Assembly: GCA_009859145.1 (NCBI GenBank)
Contig: VRVR01000007.1
Location: 62,001 to 126,000 of the forward strand
Source of the DNA: Andalucia godoyi
Lineage: Eukaryota > Discoba > Jakobea > Jakobida > Andaluciidae
DNA: 64,000 bases
Reading direction: 5' to 3'
The notes under the pieces were generated by a model. That model had not been told where the DNA came from. It made no database searches and worked only from the letters and a program-made list of their open reading frames with translations. The position numbers and the translations under genes were made by a program. This document shows, in pieces, positions 1-10,794 of the stretch (the stretch's first letter is position 1; each line of letters starts with the position of its first letter).

Positions 1-357
1 TGTAGGATCCGTATTAGACGAAGAAAGGTTTTTTCCGTCTTCCTCCGTTCTTTTATTGCGATAGTGTTTATTATCTGTTTTAAGGAGGGATTTTCGCTTT
101 GGTGTTTTCCATTTTGGAAGGAGGAAAATTGCATCATTTATATTTTCTCCTCCCGCTTCTTCTGGTAACGTATCTGCGTCTTTCTTTTTGTTCCTGTTTT
201 GGAGTTTTATCTGTCCCTTTCCCGCCCTCCCTTCTCCTCTTTCGCAAACACACACATACACACATACACGCTCTCGTTCTGTCTCTAGTGAATAAGCAAA
301 GCAATAGGGATATCGCGCAGTGCTGCTCCAAGTGTTTGGTAGAGAGAAGTCGGGAAA
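1..357. other. Upstream region of the WNK gene
   Basis: No gene is seen. The stretch is T-rich and holds a short CA/TACA microsatellite at about 246-270. The bases just before the ATG at 358 are purine-rich, as before several other starts in this window. Confidence 0.6.
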
Positions 358-3138
358 ATGTCGGACGGAGAAGAGGTTGCGTATTCACCGAATAATCGAT
401 TTTCAAGACGAGATCTGATTGGGCAAGGCGCATTCAAGACGGTATATGCAGCGTTTGATCATCACGAAGGTATCGAGGTTGCATGGAACGAAGTCCGCTT
501 GTTGGATGACGCTTCATCGAGAGCCAAAGTGCTTGCAGAGATCCAGTTGCTGCAAAACTTGCACCATTCTAGCATCATCAACATGATTGAATCATGGGAG
601 CAGCCGCTGGTGGACGAGGAATCCAATGCGTCTCTGCATTCAAAAATGAGGAAACAAACAAGAATCGTTTTCATTACAGAGCTTATGACTTCTGGAACGC
701 TTCGTGCGTACATCGAGCGTGCACGGAAGCTGAAAGTGCGCACCATTCGGAGGTGGTGCAAGCAAATTTTGTCTGGGCTGGACTATCTGCACTCTCAGAA
801 AATCATTCATCGGGATCTGAAGTGCGACAACATATTCATCAATGGATCGCGTGGTGAGCTGAAGATCGGAGATCTCGGGTTATCAATCGCAATGTCGGGT
901 ACTTGTGCAGTCTCCTGCATCGGTACTCCGGAGTTCATGGCTCCAGAGTTGTACGAAGGCAATTACACCGAAAAGGTGGATATTTATGCGTTCGGAATGT
1001 GTTTGCTGGAAATGGTCACTGGGAAATACCCGTACAACGAGTGCTCTCACCCAGCGCAAATTTTCAAGAAGGTCACTTCTGGTGAAGAACCTTTGTCCTT
1101 GCAAAGCATCCCCGTCGATGAACTCCGAGAGTTCATTCGGATGTGTGTAGCGCGTGATCCGCAAAGAAGGCCGTCGGCGGCAGAGCTCCTGCAATCCAAG
1201 TTTCTTGAGGATCGAGAAGACGACGAGGAGTTTATCGAACTGGATGAGGAAGACAAGAAAGTCAAGCCTCAAAGTCGTGGGCCCATTGTGGACACTGTTG
1301 GGGAAATTGATCCATCAGGGTCTGTTACCCTCGCGCTCATGCTTGTCCTCAAGGGGAAAATGCAGTCTATTGAATTTCCATTCAATCTGCGCTTGGATCG
1401 GTCGTCCGAAGTAGCTCACGAAATGGTTCGCGCCCTCGAGCTGGACCAGCGAGAAGTCGTCGAAATCGGCAAGGCGATACAGCGTCGTGTGGACGAACTG
1501 ATCCCCAAGTTGATGGAGATTGATCGCAAGACGCAGGAGGCAACCGCCGCCGCTGTTGCTGCCGAGAAGCTGGAGGCGGGCGAGGAAACCTTCACAAATC
1601 ATGAAGCATCGAGCGAGGTGAATACCGATCGCGGTTCGTCTGCGACGGGTGCAGCAGACGACGCAGAGGATGCCCACACTGTGCACTCCGAAAACGAAGG
1701 TGCCCCAACGTCGCCTGTGCAAAATCATCACGTCGTATTTCATGATCAAGAGCCCCGCTCTGTCAGTTCTCCGCCAATGCAGCCAGCTCCTGCAACCCCC
1801 GAGGAGAAGCACCATGCTGAGAAAAAGTTAATGTCCATTTCCACGTCCACGTCCGAGCTTCTTCCGCGAACACCCAGGATGGATTTGATTCCGATGCTTG
1901 AGCGCCGCCCCATTCACGAAAAGGCTCTTTCTGAAAGCGAAGTCCCTTCGAATCTAGGCAAGGGCACAAACCATGACGACTCATTTGACTTGGAAGATGC
2001 TGCTCACCTCCGGAGTTCCTCAATGGATGATTCGATCGCAGCGCATCTTGGATCCGATTCCTCGCTTTCTGGAATGTCAGACAAGTTGTCTGTTCCCGCG
2101 TCTCTATCGTCACATTCTGTCGAGCAGAATCCGAGGATATTGTCGTCTCCATCGCGAGCGATTGCTGCCAACCACGTGTCTGCTTCCGCTCTGTCTTCGA
2201 CTTCTTTATCGTCGATCTTGTCGACGCATGAAAAGGACGAGGAGGTCGACGATGAGTCGTTTGACAGTATGAAGATTCGTCATAAGAAGGAAGAAACAGA
2301 GCTGCATGACCGACACCGTCGGGAAGAAACGGCTTGGCACGAGCGGCAGAAAAAGAAGCACAAAGCGGCTTCTATCTCGCAGAAGTTGGCGACGACCGTT
2401 CCGTTTCATGCTGCAGGAACTGTGAATCCTACGCTACCACCGCTCCCGCCAACTTCGTATGCTTCTTCAGTTTCCGTTGTGCACGCTCCAATGAACAGCC
2501 AGTCGGTTTCCCCACCTTTGCTGTCCACTTCAGTAGTACCTCCCACCCATCCGCACTCCATTGCCGCAAATGCTCAGCATGTTTCGACATCATCTATGTC
2601 TGCGGTTCCTGCATCCAACTCACATCACATCGGGTTGTCATCGATGGCAGCGGGGAGTCAAAGTGCGTTTGCCCATCCGACAGTGGATCGATCGAGCTCT
2701 GTTCCGGCGGTTTCGGGTAATCCGGGACAACACTCGGCCCCTGCTGCGAAGCGACCTTTAGCAAAGGACAAGGACGACGATGACGATCTTCTCAAGGAAA
2801 TGATGATGCGAAATGTGAATGGACTTACAAGTTCAACATCTAGCAACGCATCGAGCAGCTCAGGAAGCAATCACAATCAAAATCACAGCCACAACCACAA
2901 CAGGTCTTCGTCCGGAATGCCTGGTACTCCCAATCAGGGTCGCCACTTTGCCATGCGCCCAGTCGCCACTCTCGTCGATCCATTCGTGCTGCACAATCCG
3001 CAAATGCAATCTTCGGGCAAGAATCCGGCGTATCTCCAAGGCACTCCAAATGCAAAGATGAATGGGTCTGGAGTTTCAAATATCCAGTCTTCTGCATCTG
3101 TGGGGCTTCCCATCTCTTCCTCTTCCACTTCTTCGTAA
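358..3138 (+). CDS. WNK-type serine/threonine protein kinase
   Basis: Intronless, 926 residues. The kinase domain covers about residues 13-283. The glycine loop reads GQGAFKTVY with K27, while the usual catalytic-lysine strand reads VAWNE (41-45) without lysine; this displaced lysine defines the With-No-K family. The catalytic loop HRDLKCDN (151-158), the DLG metal site (172-174) and GTPEFMAPE (189-197) are intact, so the enzyme should be active. Residues about 320-365 resemble the OSR1_C/PF2-like domain that follows the kinase in WNKs. The rest is Ser/His/Asn-rich and probably disordered, with one charged helical stretch near 640-670. WNKs control ion transport and osmotic responses in animals and have other roles in plants and protists; the role here is inferred only from family. 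The start at 358 gives a normal short N-terminus. Confidence 0.93.
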   Translation: MSDGEEVAYSPNNRFSRRDLIGQGAFKTVYAAFDHHEGIEVAWNEVRLLDDASSRAKVLAEIQLLQNLHHSSIINMIESWEQPLVDEESNASLHSKMRKQTRIVFITELMTSGTLRAYIERARKLKVRTIRRWCKQILSGLDYLHSQKIIHRDLKCDNIFINGSRGELKIGDLGLSIAMSGTCAVSCIGTPEFMAPELYEGNYTEKVDIYAFGMCLLEMVTGKYPYNECSHPAQIFKKVTSGEEPLSLQSIPVDELREFIRMCVARDPQRRPSAAELLQSKFLEDREDDEEFIELDEEDKKVKPQSRGPIVDTVGEIDPSGSVTLALMLVLKGKMQSIEFPFNLRLDRSSEVAHEMVRALELDQREVVEIGKAIQRRVDELIPKLMEIDRKTQEATAAAVAAEKLEAGEETFTNHEASSEVNTDRGSSATGAADDAEDAHTVHSENEGAPTSPVQNHHVVFHDQEPRSVSSPPMQPAPATPEEKHHAEKKLMSISTSTSELLPRTPRMDLIPMLERRPIHEKALSESEVPSNLGKGTNHDDSFDLEDAAHLRSSSMDDSIAAHLGSDSSLSGMSDKLSVPASLSSHSVEQNPRILSSPSRAIAANHVSASALSSTSLSSILSTHEKDEEVDDESFDSMKIRHKKEETELHDRHRREETAWHERQKKKHKAASISQKLATTVPFHAAGTVNPTLPPLPPTSYASSVSVVHAPMNSQSVSPPLLSTSVVPPTHPHSIAANAQHVSTSSMSAVPASNSHHIGLSSMAAGSQSAFAHPTVDRSSSVPAVSGNPGQHSAPAAKRPLAKDKDDDDDLLKEMMMRNVNGLTSSTSSNASSSSGSNHNQNHSHNHNRSSSGMPGTPNQGRHFAMRPVATLVDPFVLHNPQMQSSGKNPAYLQGTPNAKMNGSGVSNIQSSASVGLPISSSSTSS

Positions 3139-3630
3139 CACTCTTTACACTCTGAGTTTTTTTATTTGTTTTTTATTATATTAATCGTGATTTCTTCGAT
3201 GTCGTCGTTGTCGATGTCGTCGTCATCATCGTCATCGTCATCTTCTTGTTGCCCATTTTGCAAGAAGCTTGTTTCGCTGGCATGCTTCGTTTCCCTCCGC
3301 ATTTGATTTTTACGCATGCCTCATGACGTTGTTTTCGGACACTGCCTGCTTTTTCCCTCTCTCGTTGTTGTCAAATAGCACACACCACGTAGGCACTGGT
3401 TTTCGGAGGTGTCCCCGCCTCTTACCACACCTCCTGCACCTCGCCCCCCTGTTCCATGTATAAATAAAACAATAATAAAAAATTGATTCTTTGTGCTCGC
3501 CCTGCTTCCTTCACCACTGCGTACAGCCCACGCAGTCCGCAGGCCTTTTTCCTCGTTTCCATCCAAACTTTCATTCTCGACAAAATTCAGCGGATAACAA
3601 ACGTCAACTTCCGTCTAAGATGCCTCTTCT
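3139..3630. other. Intergenic region after the WNK gene
   Basis: No gene is seen. It contains a TCG/TCA trinucleotide-rich tract at about 3195-3245 and T-rich sequence expected for a 3' region. It ends where repeat R1 copy 1 begins. Confidence 0.6.
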
Positions 3631-4126
3631 CCTCCAGCCCAAAACGACTGGTGGACGGCTGTGAATATCATCGGATAGTATGGCTGAAGGTGTGCAGATC
3701 GAGGCTCAATGAGACGCTGTCGAACACTGACAAGCCAATTCCTTGTAACCGACGATTCTTCTGCCGTGGCCTCACTCTCTCTGTGTCGCACACCATTTGC
3801 CAATCAACAGAATCAATACAATATCCGCTCGATTGAAAACAGGGAAGGAAAGATCGAGAGAGAGAATGAACAAGTGGATTAAAAATGCGGAATGGCAATA
3901 AATGAAGCTCGTTGAAACCCCTCGAGGTTCCCATGGTTCCCAAGGTCCAAACGGTTCTAACGAATGCACTCATTGATCAATTCGAGAGCTCCAGAACAGG
4001 AAATCAGGATGATTCTGTTTTGGGGTGCGCAGGCCCCACGGATGTCCCATTCAAAAGGGGAACTCACTGGATGCAGCATGCAAGCCTAATGTTTGGAGAG
4101 AGAAGTTTGGGTTAGAGGGGAGTACT
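3631..4126 (+). repeat. Dispersed repeat R1, copy 1
   Basis: A 496-bp segment that recurs in inverted orientation at 9191-9687 with almost no differences, and in diverged form at 62945-63530. Its ends are imperfect inverted repeats: CCTCCAGCCCAAAAC at the left, and the complement of CTCTAACCCAAAC followed by AGTACT at the right. No transposase is encoded; the short open frames inside are the same in copies 1 and 2 but show no recognisable domain. Size, matching ends and lack of coding capacity suggest a non-autonomous, MITE-like DNA element. No clear target-site duplication is visible. Confidence 0.85.
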
Positions 4127-4469
4127 GGACTTGAAGTCTCAAACGGGCCTCGTTTTCAATATGTTACGTGTTTCGCATTAAAGAAACCTGTTTTTGTTTC
4201 CCAAACATCCTATATGATTTATTTTACTTTATTTTATTTTAATTTATTTTCTCTTCCTTTTCATTATCGTCATCATCATTTGTTGCTGTTTTAATTTTCC
4301 TTGAAGGGAGTGGAAAGAGGATTCTCTCGAGAAAGCCCAGGTTTCCGAAGAAAAGGTCTAGCGCTCACCCACACAGAGACACACTCCTCTTTCTGGAAAT
4401 AATCTACGTTCCGATTCACTCCGATTCACTCTGAAAACACGCTCCGATAGGGTTTGCTTTCTGTGAGAA

Positions 4470-5324
4470 ATGATCCGATTGTGTTCAGGCGAGAAATCGC
4501 ATATTGGATTTCGACCGAGTCTGGAAGACGAAGCGATTGTGCATGACCACATTGAAGCTGCACTCGGAAACATCGCTGCGTCGGCATCGTCGCTGCCGTC
4601 TTATGCACTGCATGCGCTGTATGCTGTGTTCGACGGACATGCGGGGGGCGAATGTGCAAAGTATTTGGCAGATAACATGCTCCGAACGCTGTATAACCAT
4701 CCGCAGTTCCACTCGGATTTGCAGTTCGCTCTGCGCTCTGGATTCCGCCAGATTGACGACATGTTCCAAAAAGTAGCAAATCGAGCGCGGTCAGAAGCGG
4801 GATCGACGGCAGTGCTCGCCATCATTCGAAATCGGAGGCTGTATGTTGCCAACGTCGGCGATTCGCGAGCGATTCTGTGCAAGCGAGGAGTCGCAATTGC
4901 ACTCAGTCAGGATCAGAAGCCTACTCGGTCCGACGAGAAGGAGCGCATTGAACGGGCTGGCGGGTTTGTCGAGTTTGGAAGAGTCATGGGACTGCTTGCG
5001 GTTTCAAGGGCGTTCGGGGACTTTGAGTACAAGGAAGCTGGAAAGCCGGTGGTGATTTGCGACCCAGAGGTTCAGGAAATCGACTTAAACAGCGAATGCG
5101 AGTTCCTGGTCCTTGCTTGCGATGGTATCTGGGACGTAATGTCCAATCAGGATGTCTGTACCCTCATCACGGAACTGCGTGATGATATGAGACGAAAGGG
5201 CGTCTGGAAAGGATCCGAAAAGGACGCAATCAGACTTGCTGAGAGAATCGTTCATGAGGCCATCAACAGACGAAGCGGAGACAACTGCACTGCCGTCGTT
5301 GTGATTATGAATCATGATACGTGA
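4470..5324 (+). CDS. PP2C-family (PPM) protein phosphatase
   Basis: Intronless, 284 residues, the size of a bare PP2C catalytic domain. Family motifs occur in order: GFRPSLED (13-20), the metal site YAVFDGHAGG (51-60, D55), GSTAV (111-115), VANVGDSRAIL (126-136), AVSRAFGD (177-184), ACDGIWDVM (216-224, D218) and GDNCTAVVV (270-278, D271). These place the acidic ligands of a metal-dependent Ser/Thr phosphatase. The start is fixed by an in-frame stop two codons earlier (4464-4466). No membrane segment or added domain is present, so a soluble cytosolic or nuclear enzyme is inferred. The gene lies between the two inverted R1 copies, together with the next gene. Confidence 0.93.
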   Translation: MIRLCSGEKSHIGFRPSLEDEAIVHDHIEAALGNIAASASSLPSYALHALYAVFDGHAGGECAKYLADNMLRTLYNHPQFHSDLQFALRSGFRQIDDMFQKVANRARSEAGSTAVLAIIRNRRLYVANVGDSRAILCKRGVAIALSQDQKPTRSDEKERIERAGGFVEFGRVMGLLAVSRAFGDFEYKEAGKPVVICDPEVQEIDLNSECEFLVLACDGIWDVMSNQDVCTLITELRDDMRRKGVWKGSEKDAIRLAERIVHEAINRRSGDNCTAVVVIMNHDT

Positions 5325-5694
5325 TTTCACCGCTTTACATGTGTTATTTTTTATTTTCCTGCCACCCTTTTCATATTCTTCTTCTTTTTTCCTTCACAGG
5401 AGTAACGTTGTGTTGTGAACTTGTTGTGTTTTCCTGAGCGGCGGGCGCATCTACACAACGGGGGGGAAAAAGCCAGAATACAACGTTCGCACCTGAAAAC
5501 GTTTCATCCACAGAAGGTTTTGGTTGGGATTGGGCTGTTTTTCGCACACGAGGTCATGAAACTTTAATGTACTATCATAGACTGTAAATTATGTTCACAA
5601 ACGAGATTCACAGTAGGTAACGACATCCAGAATATCTATCAGACCGTAAGAACAGCAGTTTCCACACGCAGATGCCACCACCAACAACAGATGT
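5325..5694. other. Convergent intergenic region
   Basis: Separates the ends of the PP2C and aminopeptidase genes. It has T-rich tracts and a run of G at about 5461-5468; no gene is seen. Confidence 0.6.
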
Positions 5695-8685
5695 TTACAC
5701 AACATTGGCAGTCAACCAAGTGCTCAGCGCATTCATGTTCGTCGCTCGCCAGGCAATGTTGGACAAGATGCGCTCGCGCGCAGAATCAATGGCCGTGGCA
5801 GCAGTCGATGGCCGATGCGTCGAGAAGAACGCATCGAATTCGGCAAGCCGAGAGGACGTAGCGAAATCACCCGTCGTGTAGGAAACAACGCGACCCATTG
5901 TGTAGCCTGCACCATACCGTCGCACGTATTCGTCCCAGTTCTCCTGCACATACTCCCAGGCAAGTTGCTGACCTAGATAACTGGACGCAATGTAAGCAAG
6001 AAACGTAACCGAATCTTGCGCGCGAACCTTGCTTTCGTCCAAAGAAGCGATCAAGGACTTGGTCAGCAGGTATGGAGTCTGGGCCGCTGAAAGAGCACGC
6101 AGAATTCGAGCCGTCTCGCCTGGCGTGCTGCCCGGCTTTCCGAGCTGTGTATACACAGCATCGTACGCCGCTTCCCCTCCAGATGTGACGTACGCAACAT
6201 ATACGGCCGTGCGCATGTCCCCAGAGAGAGCACCCATGGCTGCAGAATCACTGAATTTGGAAGCAAGTGCTGTGATGATTGCGTCGTCGCCGTACGCAAT
6301 CGCAGTCGAATACAAAATGTAACGCAGCTTTCCAATCTGGACCGATTCATCCACAACCGGCGTCATCCCGATTGCGGTGGTCGCCTTCTGAATGATTGTC
6401 CGCACAAACTTGCGGAAGTTTCCGAAGCTTGCATCCGTCCGAGCAAGAACCGCCCACTTTTGCAAGTTTGACAACGCAACGGACCACACAGGGTACTCGG
6501 ATTCATCCTTCAGCGCCTTGACAAGGTTCAACACATCAGCAATCGGCAACGACTTGACGGAAGCAAAGTAGAAAGCGTCGTTGATGACGCTGAAGCGATC
6601 CCCGGCATCTGCCATCGAAGCAGTATCACCGCCCGCGATGGCTGCTGCAAATGCTTGCCAGACCGCCAAAGGATAGTTGACCCGAGCAATGACAACTTGG
6701 CCAGCATTCAACTTGTACCATGTGAGATTCTGACCAATGTCGAACGTAGCCCCAGCACGAGTATCAATCGTCTTGGAAGTATCTACAGCGGTGGCACCGG
6801 GCAAGACAAGACGCAGATTCACATGCCACACGGAAGTTTTGTCGAAGGCATTGATCGCGGCTTGTGAGACGACAAGCTTTCCGGTTGCAGCATCATACTG
6901 AGACGTCAACAAAGGATAGCCGGGCTGCCTGACCCAGCCATCATACTTGAAAATCTTTCCCTTGTTTGCTGCAGAGACTGCCTTGTCAATGGAGTCCCAC
7001 AGATTTGATGTGCTTGGGTTTCGGTATTGCCATGTGGCAAGATATGCCTGCAAACCTCTGAAGAAGTCGTCTTCGCCCAAGTCATTGAAAATCATGCGGA
7101 GAACATTGCCGCCCTTGTCATACGAGCGATAGTCAAACATGGAGTCAATCTCTCCTTGGTCGAAGACTTGAGGATTGATCATCGCTGTTGTCGAGTTCAA
7201 AGAATCCTCCTCCAACAACCCCGCGATCTCTCCTGTCAAGAAAGAGTACGGCATGATTTTCCACTCGGGTTTCAGTTTGTCCGACGTGAAGTATTCAAAG
7301 AATGTTGCAAATCCCTCCGCAAGCCAGAGCTCAGACCACCACACAGGCGTAATGAGATTGCCAAACCACTGATGTGCAAGCTCGTGGCAAACAACGCGGA
7401 AAACATAATCAAGATCAGAACTCGTGGTATCGCTGTTCACGAGAATTGCGCGATCTCGGAAGGTCACAAGGCCCCAATTCTCTGACACAAAACACAGAAC
7501 CATATATTAAAAAAAATAAAAACCGATTACGAACAACGAAGAAGGAGAGCAGCAACAACAAATCGTTAGAATTCTGAAGCGTGAGATCAATCGAAAAACA
7601 AGCAAGTACCAAACATCCAAAAACATACCCATAGCTCCTGCAGAAAATTCAACAATGGCAGCGATGTCCACCTTCGGAAGAGGATAGTTAATACCAAGAT
7701 TCTTATTAAACCACGGGATCGCCTGAGATGCAGTGTCCAATGCAAACTGCGCCTGATCAACAATACCGGGAATCGTAATGGCACCATAATTGATGCCACC
7801 CACATCCTTTTCTATACGGTCCATTCCTTCCGGAGCAATGATCCACGCGAGAAGATAGGAAGACATCTTCACCGTCGGCTCGAACTCCACGCGATCAAAC
7901 GAAACATCCTGCGACCACGGAGCGCGAGTCTTGACTGGCATATTTGAAAATGCAGCAGCGCCTGAAGGGGCAATCAAGACGAACGAAAAATTGGCCTTGA
8001 ACAGAGCTTCATCAAAGCAAACAAACGCCCGACGAGCGGACGTCGATTCGAACTGTGTCACTCCGAGCCAGATTTGCTGCGGATACGACGCGTTCGTGTA
8101 CCCGGCTCTGTAAAACCCATGCGCATCATTTGCCAAGATGCCATTGTACTTGAAATCAATCGTTCCATGCTGCCCACTCTTTGCAACAACGTCCAGCTGG
8201 ATAGTCAAGATGTCTGTTTCGGGATCAATGCTGTACGAAAGCACCTTGCCCAAGGAAGTGGTCACTGATGTTATTGCAATGTTCTCAGCATGCATCTGCA
8301 CACACGAAGTATCCTGGACCACGCTTACTGCCACTGTTTCCACTCCGGAAAAATTAAAGTTTGGAGCAAAGGATATTCTCTGCATTTCAACTGAGTACTC
8401 GATCGGAAACACAGACTGCGGAAGCCTGTATTTCGAGACTGTCGACACCACGCATGCCTTTGCAATATCTGGATTCGAGTTTCCGCCATCGCCGCCAGAG
8501 TTGTTGCTCGAAGACTCCTCTTTGCCCGAGGTAGCAGCAACAATGATCACCAGCAGCAACACTATCGATGCAATCCCCGAACCAATCCAGAACTTCCTCG
8601 ACTTGAGAACCTTCTTCCACACCGGTGTCTCTTGCACTATCCGAAGATCCCCGACATCGTCATCCATCGAATCATCACGAATCAT
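5695..8685 (-). CDS. M1-family zinc aminopeptidase, membrane-anchored
   Basis: Two exons, 8685-7629 and 7481-5695, joined over a 147-nt intron with donor GTATGT and acceptor CAG; the product is 947 residues. The junction rebuilds the substrate-binding motif: exon 1 ends GAM plus one base and exon 2 supplies the rest of GAMEN-WG (353-356 region). The zinc site is HELAHQW (H385, H389) with E408 in WLAEGFATFFEY. A short cytosolic tail is followed by a hydrophobic segment at about 35-52, so this is probably a type II membrane protein with a lumenal or extracellular catalytic domain, as in aminopeptidase N; residues 53-70 are a Ser/Gly/Asn linker. The C-terminal ERAP1-like helical region is full length. 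Neither exon alone contains the complete active site. Confidence 0.95.
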
Positions 8686-9190
8686 CTCCCACTTCCACCA
8701 CCAGCAGGATCAACAGCCCGAACTACACCTGTAAAAAGATGATACAAAATAATAATAATAATAGTAGTAGTAGTAGTAGTAGTAATAACAATAGTAGTAA
8801 TAGCAGTAAGCCCAAGACGAAAATTGAACAGAGAGAAGAGAAGCAGGAGTGACTGGATAGTGTGACAGTAGTCAGCCTGCAGCAAGTCAGCACGCAAGCC
8901 GGGGCTTCAAGTCGTTCAAGTATTATTTGCCCATTGTCGGAGGATTTTCTCCGATTGAGAACGCGGGGCCATAGAATGTACGGCAGGCAACATCGTTTCG
9001 CAGAGAGCATGTTCCACGACAGCAGGCAATCAGCACAAAGAACGCATTGGTGCTGTTGCCGAATCGAAAGTGGGTTTTCAAAGAAAAAGAAGAAGAGAAA
9101 ATAGAGAAAAGAATAGAAAAAGAAAGCGTACTGAACAAGGCAGCTGTGGATGCAACCGAAATCTGAAGAGGCTTGCGTTGGATGACGGTA
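8686..9190. other. Upstream region of the aminopeptidase gene
   Basis: Holds a trinucleotide microsatellite (AAT then AGT units) at about 8749-8806 and an A/G-rich tract near 9078-9125. No ATG-started open frame of coding character is seen. Confidence 0.6.
8749..8806. repeat. AAT/AGT trinucleotide microsatellite
   Basis: Runs of AAT change into AGT units about 60 nt upstream of the aminopeptidase start, on the opposite strand to that gene. Confidence 0.9.
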
Positions 9191-9687
9191 AGTACTCCCC
9201 TCTAACCCAAACTTCTCTCTCCAAACATTAGGCTTGCATGCTGCATCCAGTGAGTTCCCCTTTTGAATGGGACATCCGTGGGGCCTGCGCACCCCAAAAC
9301 AGAATCATCCTGATTTCCTGTTCTGGAGCTCTCGAATTGATCAATGAGTGCATTCGTTAGAACCGTTTGGACCTTGGGAACCATGGGAACCTCGAGGGGT
9401 TTCAACGAGCTTCATTTATTGCCATTCCGCATTTTTAATCCACTTGTTCATTCTCTCTCTCGATCTTTCCTTCCCTGTTTTCAATCGAGCGGATATTGTA
9501 TTGATTCTGTTGATTGGCAAATGGTGTGCGACACAGAGAGAGTGAGGCCACGGCAGAAGAATCGTCGGTTACAAGGAATTGGCTTGTCAGTGTTCGACAG
9601 CGTCTCATTGAGCCTCGATCTGCACACCTTCAGCCATACTATCCGATGATATTCACAGCCGTCCACCAGTCGTTTTGGGTTGGAGGG
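9191..9687 (-). repeat. Dispersed repeat R1, copy 2 (inverted)
   Basis: A reverse-complement copy of 3631-4126 of the same length. The short open frames of the two copies translate identically over about 60, 65, 67 and 101 residues, so the copies are nearly identical at DNA level. The ends are AGTACT-CCCCTCTAACCCAAAC and the complement of CCCTCCAACCCAAAAC. With copy 1 it forms a 5-kb-spaced inverted pair around the PP2C and aminopeptidase genes. Confidence 0.87.
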
Positions 9688-9754
9688 TTATACATATGAA
9701 AATTGTTCATTGAAACTGCAGTTTTGCGGCTTTTCTATCTTTACAGTATCATTA

Positions 9755-9801
9755 TCTCGACACACATCCACATCCACATCCACGTCCACATCCCCACATC
9801 C
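9755..9801. repeat. CCACAT-type hexamer tandem repeat
   Basis: Imperfect tandem units of CCACAT/CCACGT in the gap just after the end of the minus-strand gene at 9850. Confidence 0.8.
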
Positions 9802-9849
9802 TTACCCCCGTAGCCCCCGCCATGTACCCACGCACATCGGGTAAAAGCG

Positions 9850-10662
9850 TCACGATCGACGAAACTTCTTTTTGTACATGCCGCTCTTATACTCTGCAGC
9901 ACGAGCGGCGGCGGCAGCAGCAGCAGCCTCCTTTGCTCTTTTTGCAGCCTCCTTGACCGCGACCTCCGGGTCCAAAAACGCTCTTTCGATATGCTTGTTC
10001 TGCCAGTCTGCAGTCCTCGTTCGCTTTCTCTTCACAGGCTCATCCTGCTTCTGATTGGGTCTGTCGAACACGTGGAGTCGAGGAACATTGTACTTCTTTA
10101 CCAGCTCATTCAAATCGTGTTCTCCCTGGAACATGCGAATTGCACTCCACATTGCAGAAATGTTGGGGTCAAATGCATTCGCGCACGCCGGATGCCTTCC
10201 AAAAAGCCTCTCTTGGTTCTGAACTTTGACGACAGAGGCCTGGCACTCCGCAATGACCAGCGCAATATCATCCTCCACTCCTGGATAGCTATCCAGCAAG
10301 TCGTGTCTCCATACCCCGTCTTGCTGAGTCCGCAGATACTGCAGCAGACCCTCGCGGCTCTTGACCTCGGGAACCCCTCCCACAAACAGAAACGTCTGTA
10401 CCCCTGCAGACCCGGCCTCCTTTGCAGTCTTGAATCCTTTCCTGATCTTCGCATTCTGGCGAAGCGCGCTTTCCACCTCGACCCATTGCTGGTGCTGAAC
10501 ACTCGAGAAAAAAGATGGCTTTTCCTGCAACAGCATAATCTTGATTTCATCCATCGACAGAGGAACACGGTCCTTCTTCAACACATCGATGCTCTCCTTC
10601 AACACTTCCTCTGAGCGAACAGGCTGCAGCGCGTCCTCAGCATTCTCTGGCTTCACCGACAT
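9850..10662 (-). CDS. TFIIE beta subunit-like protein
   Basis: Intronless, 270 residues. A winged-helix-like region (about 25-150) precedes a segment containing LWRHDL-type and YPGVEDDI motifs, then a stretch ending in HDLNELVKKYNVPRL and a basic RKRTRTADWQNKH region. This order and the basic C-terminal tail resemble the TFIIE beta subunit, which helps recruit and stimulate TFIIH at RNA polymerase II promoters. The C-terminus (235-270) is an Ala-rich helix followed by a KKKFRR basic end, compatible with nuclear location. I recognise the family from overall pattern rather than one diagnostic motif, so the assignment is moderate; another nuclear winged-helix protein is the alternative. Confidence 0.68.
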   Translation of the reverse strand: MSVKPENAEDALQPVRSEEVLKESIDVLKKDRVPLSMDEIKIMLLQEKPSFFSSVQHQQWVEVESALRQNAKIRKGFKTAKEAGSAGVQTFLFVGGVPEVKSREGLLQYLRTQQDGVWRHDLLDSYPGVEDDIALVIAECQASVVKVQNQERLFGRHPACANAFDPNISAMWSAIRMFQGEHDLNELVKKYNVPRLHVFDRPNQKQDEPVKRKRTRTADWQNKHIERAFLDPEVAVKEAAKRAKEAAAAAAAARAAEYKSGMYKKKFRRS

Positions 10663-10794
10663 CTCCTAACAATCCATGTGAAGAGGGAAAACACAATGGA
10701 AAATAAGGAACGGTGGGACTATTACTATTTTCTTCTTAAGCTTTGTTGTTTCTTCTTTTCTTTTCTTCAAATCAATAAAATTACAAATAGATAA

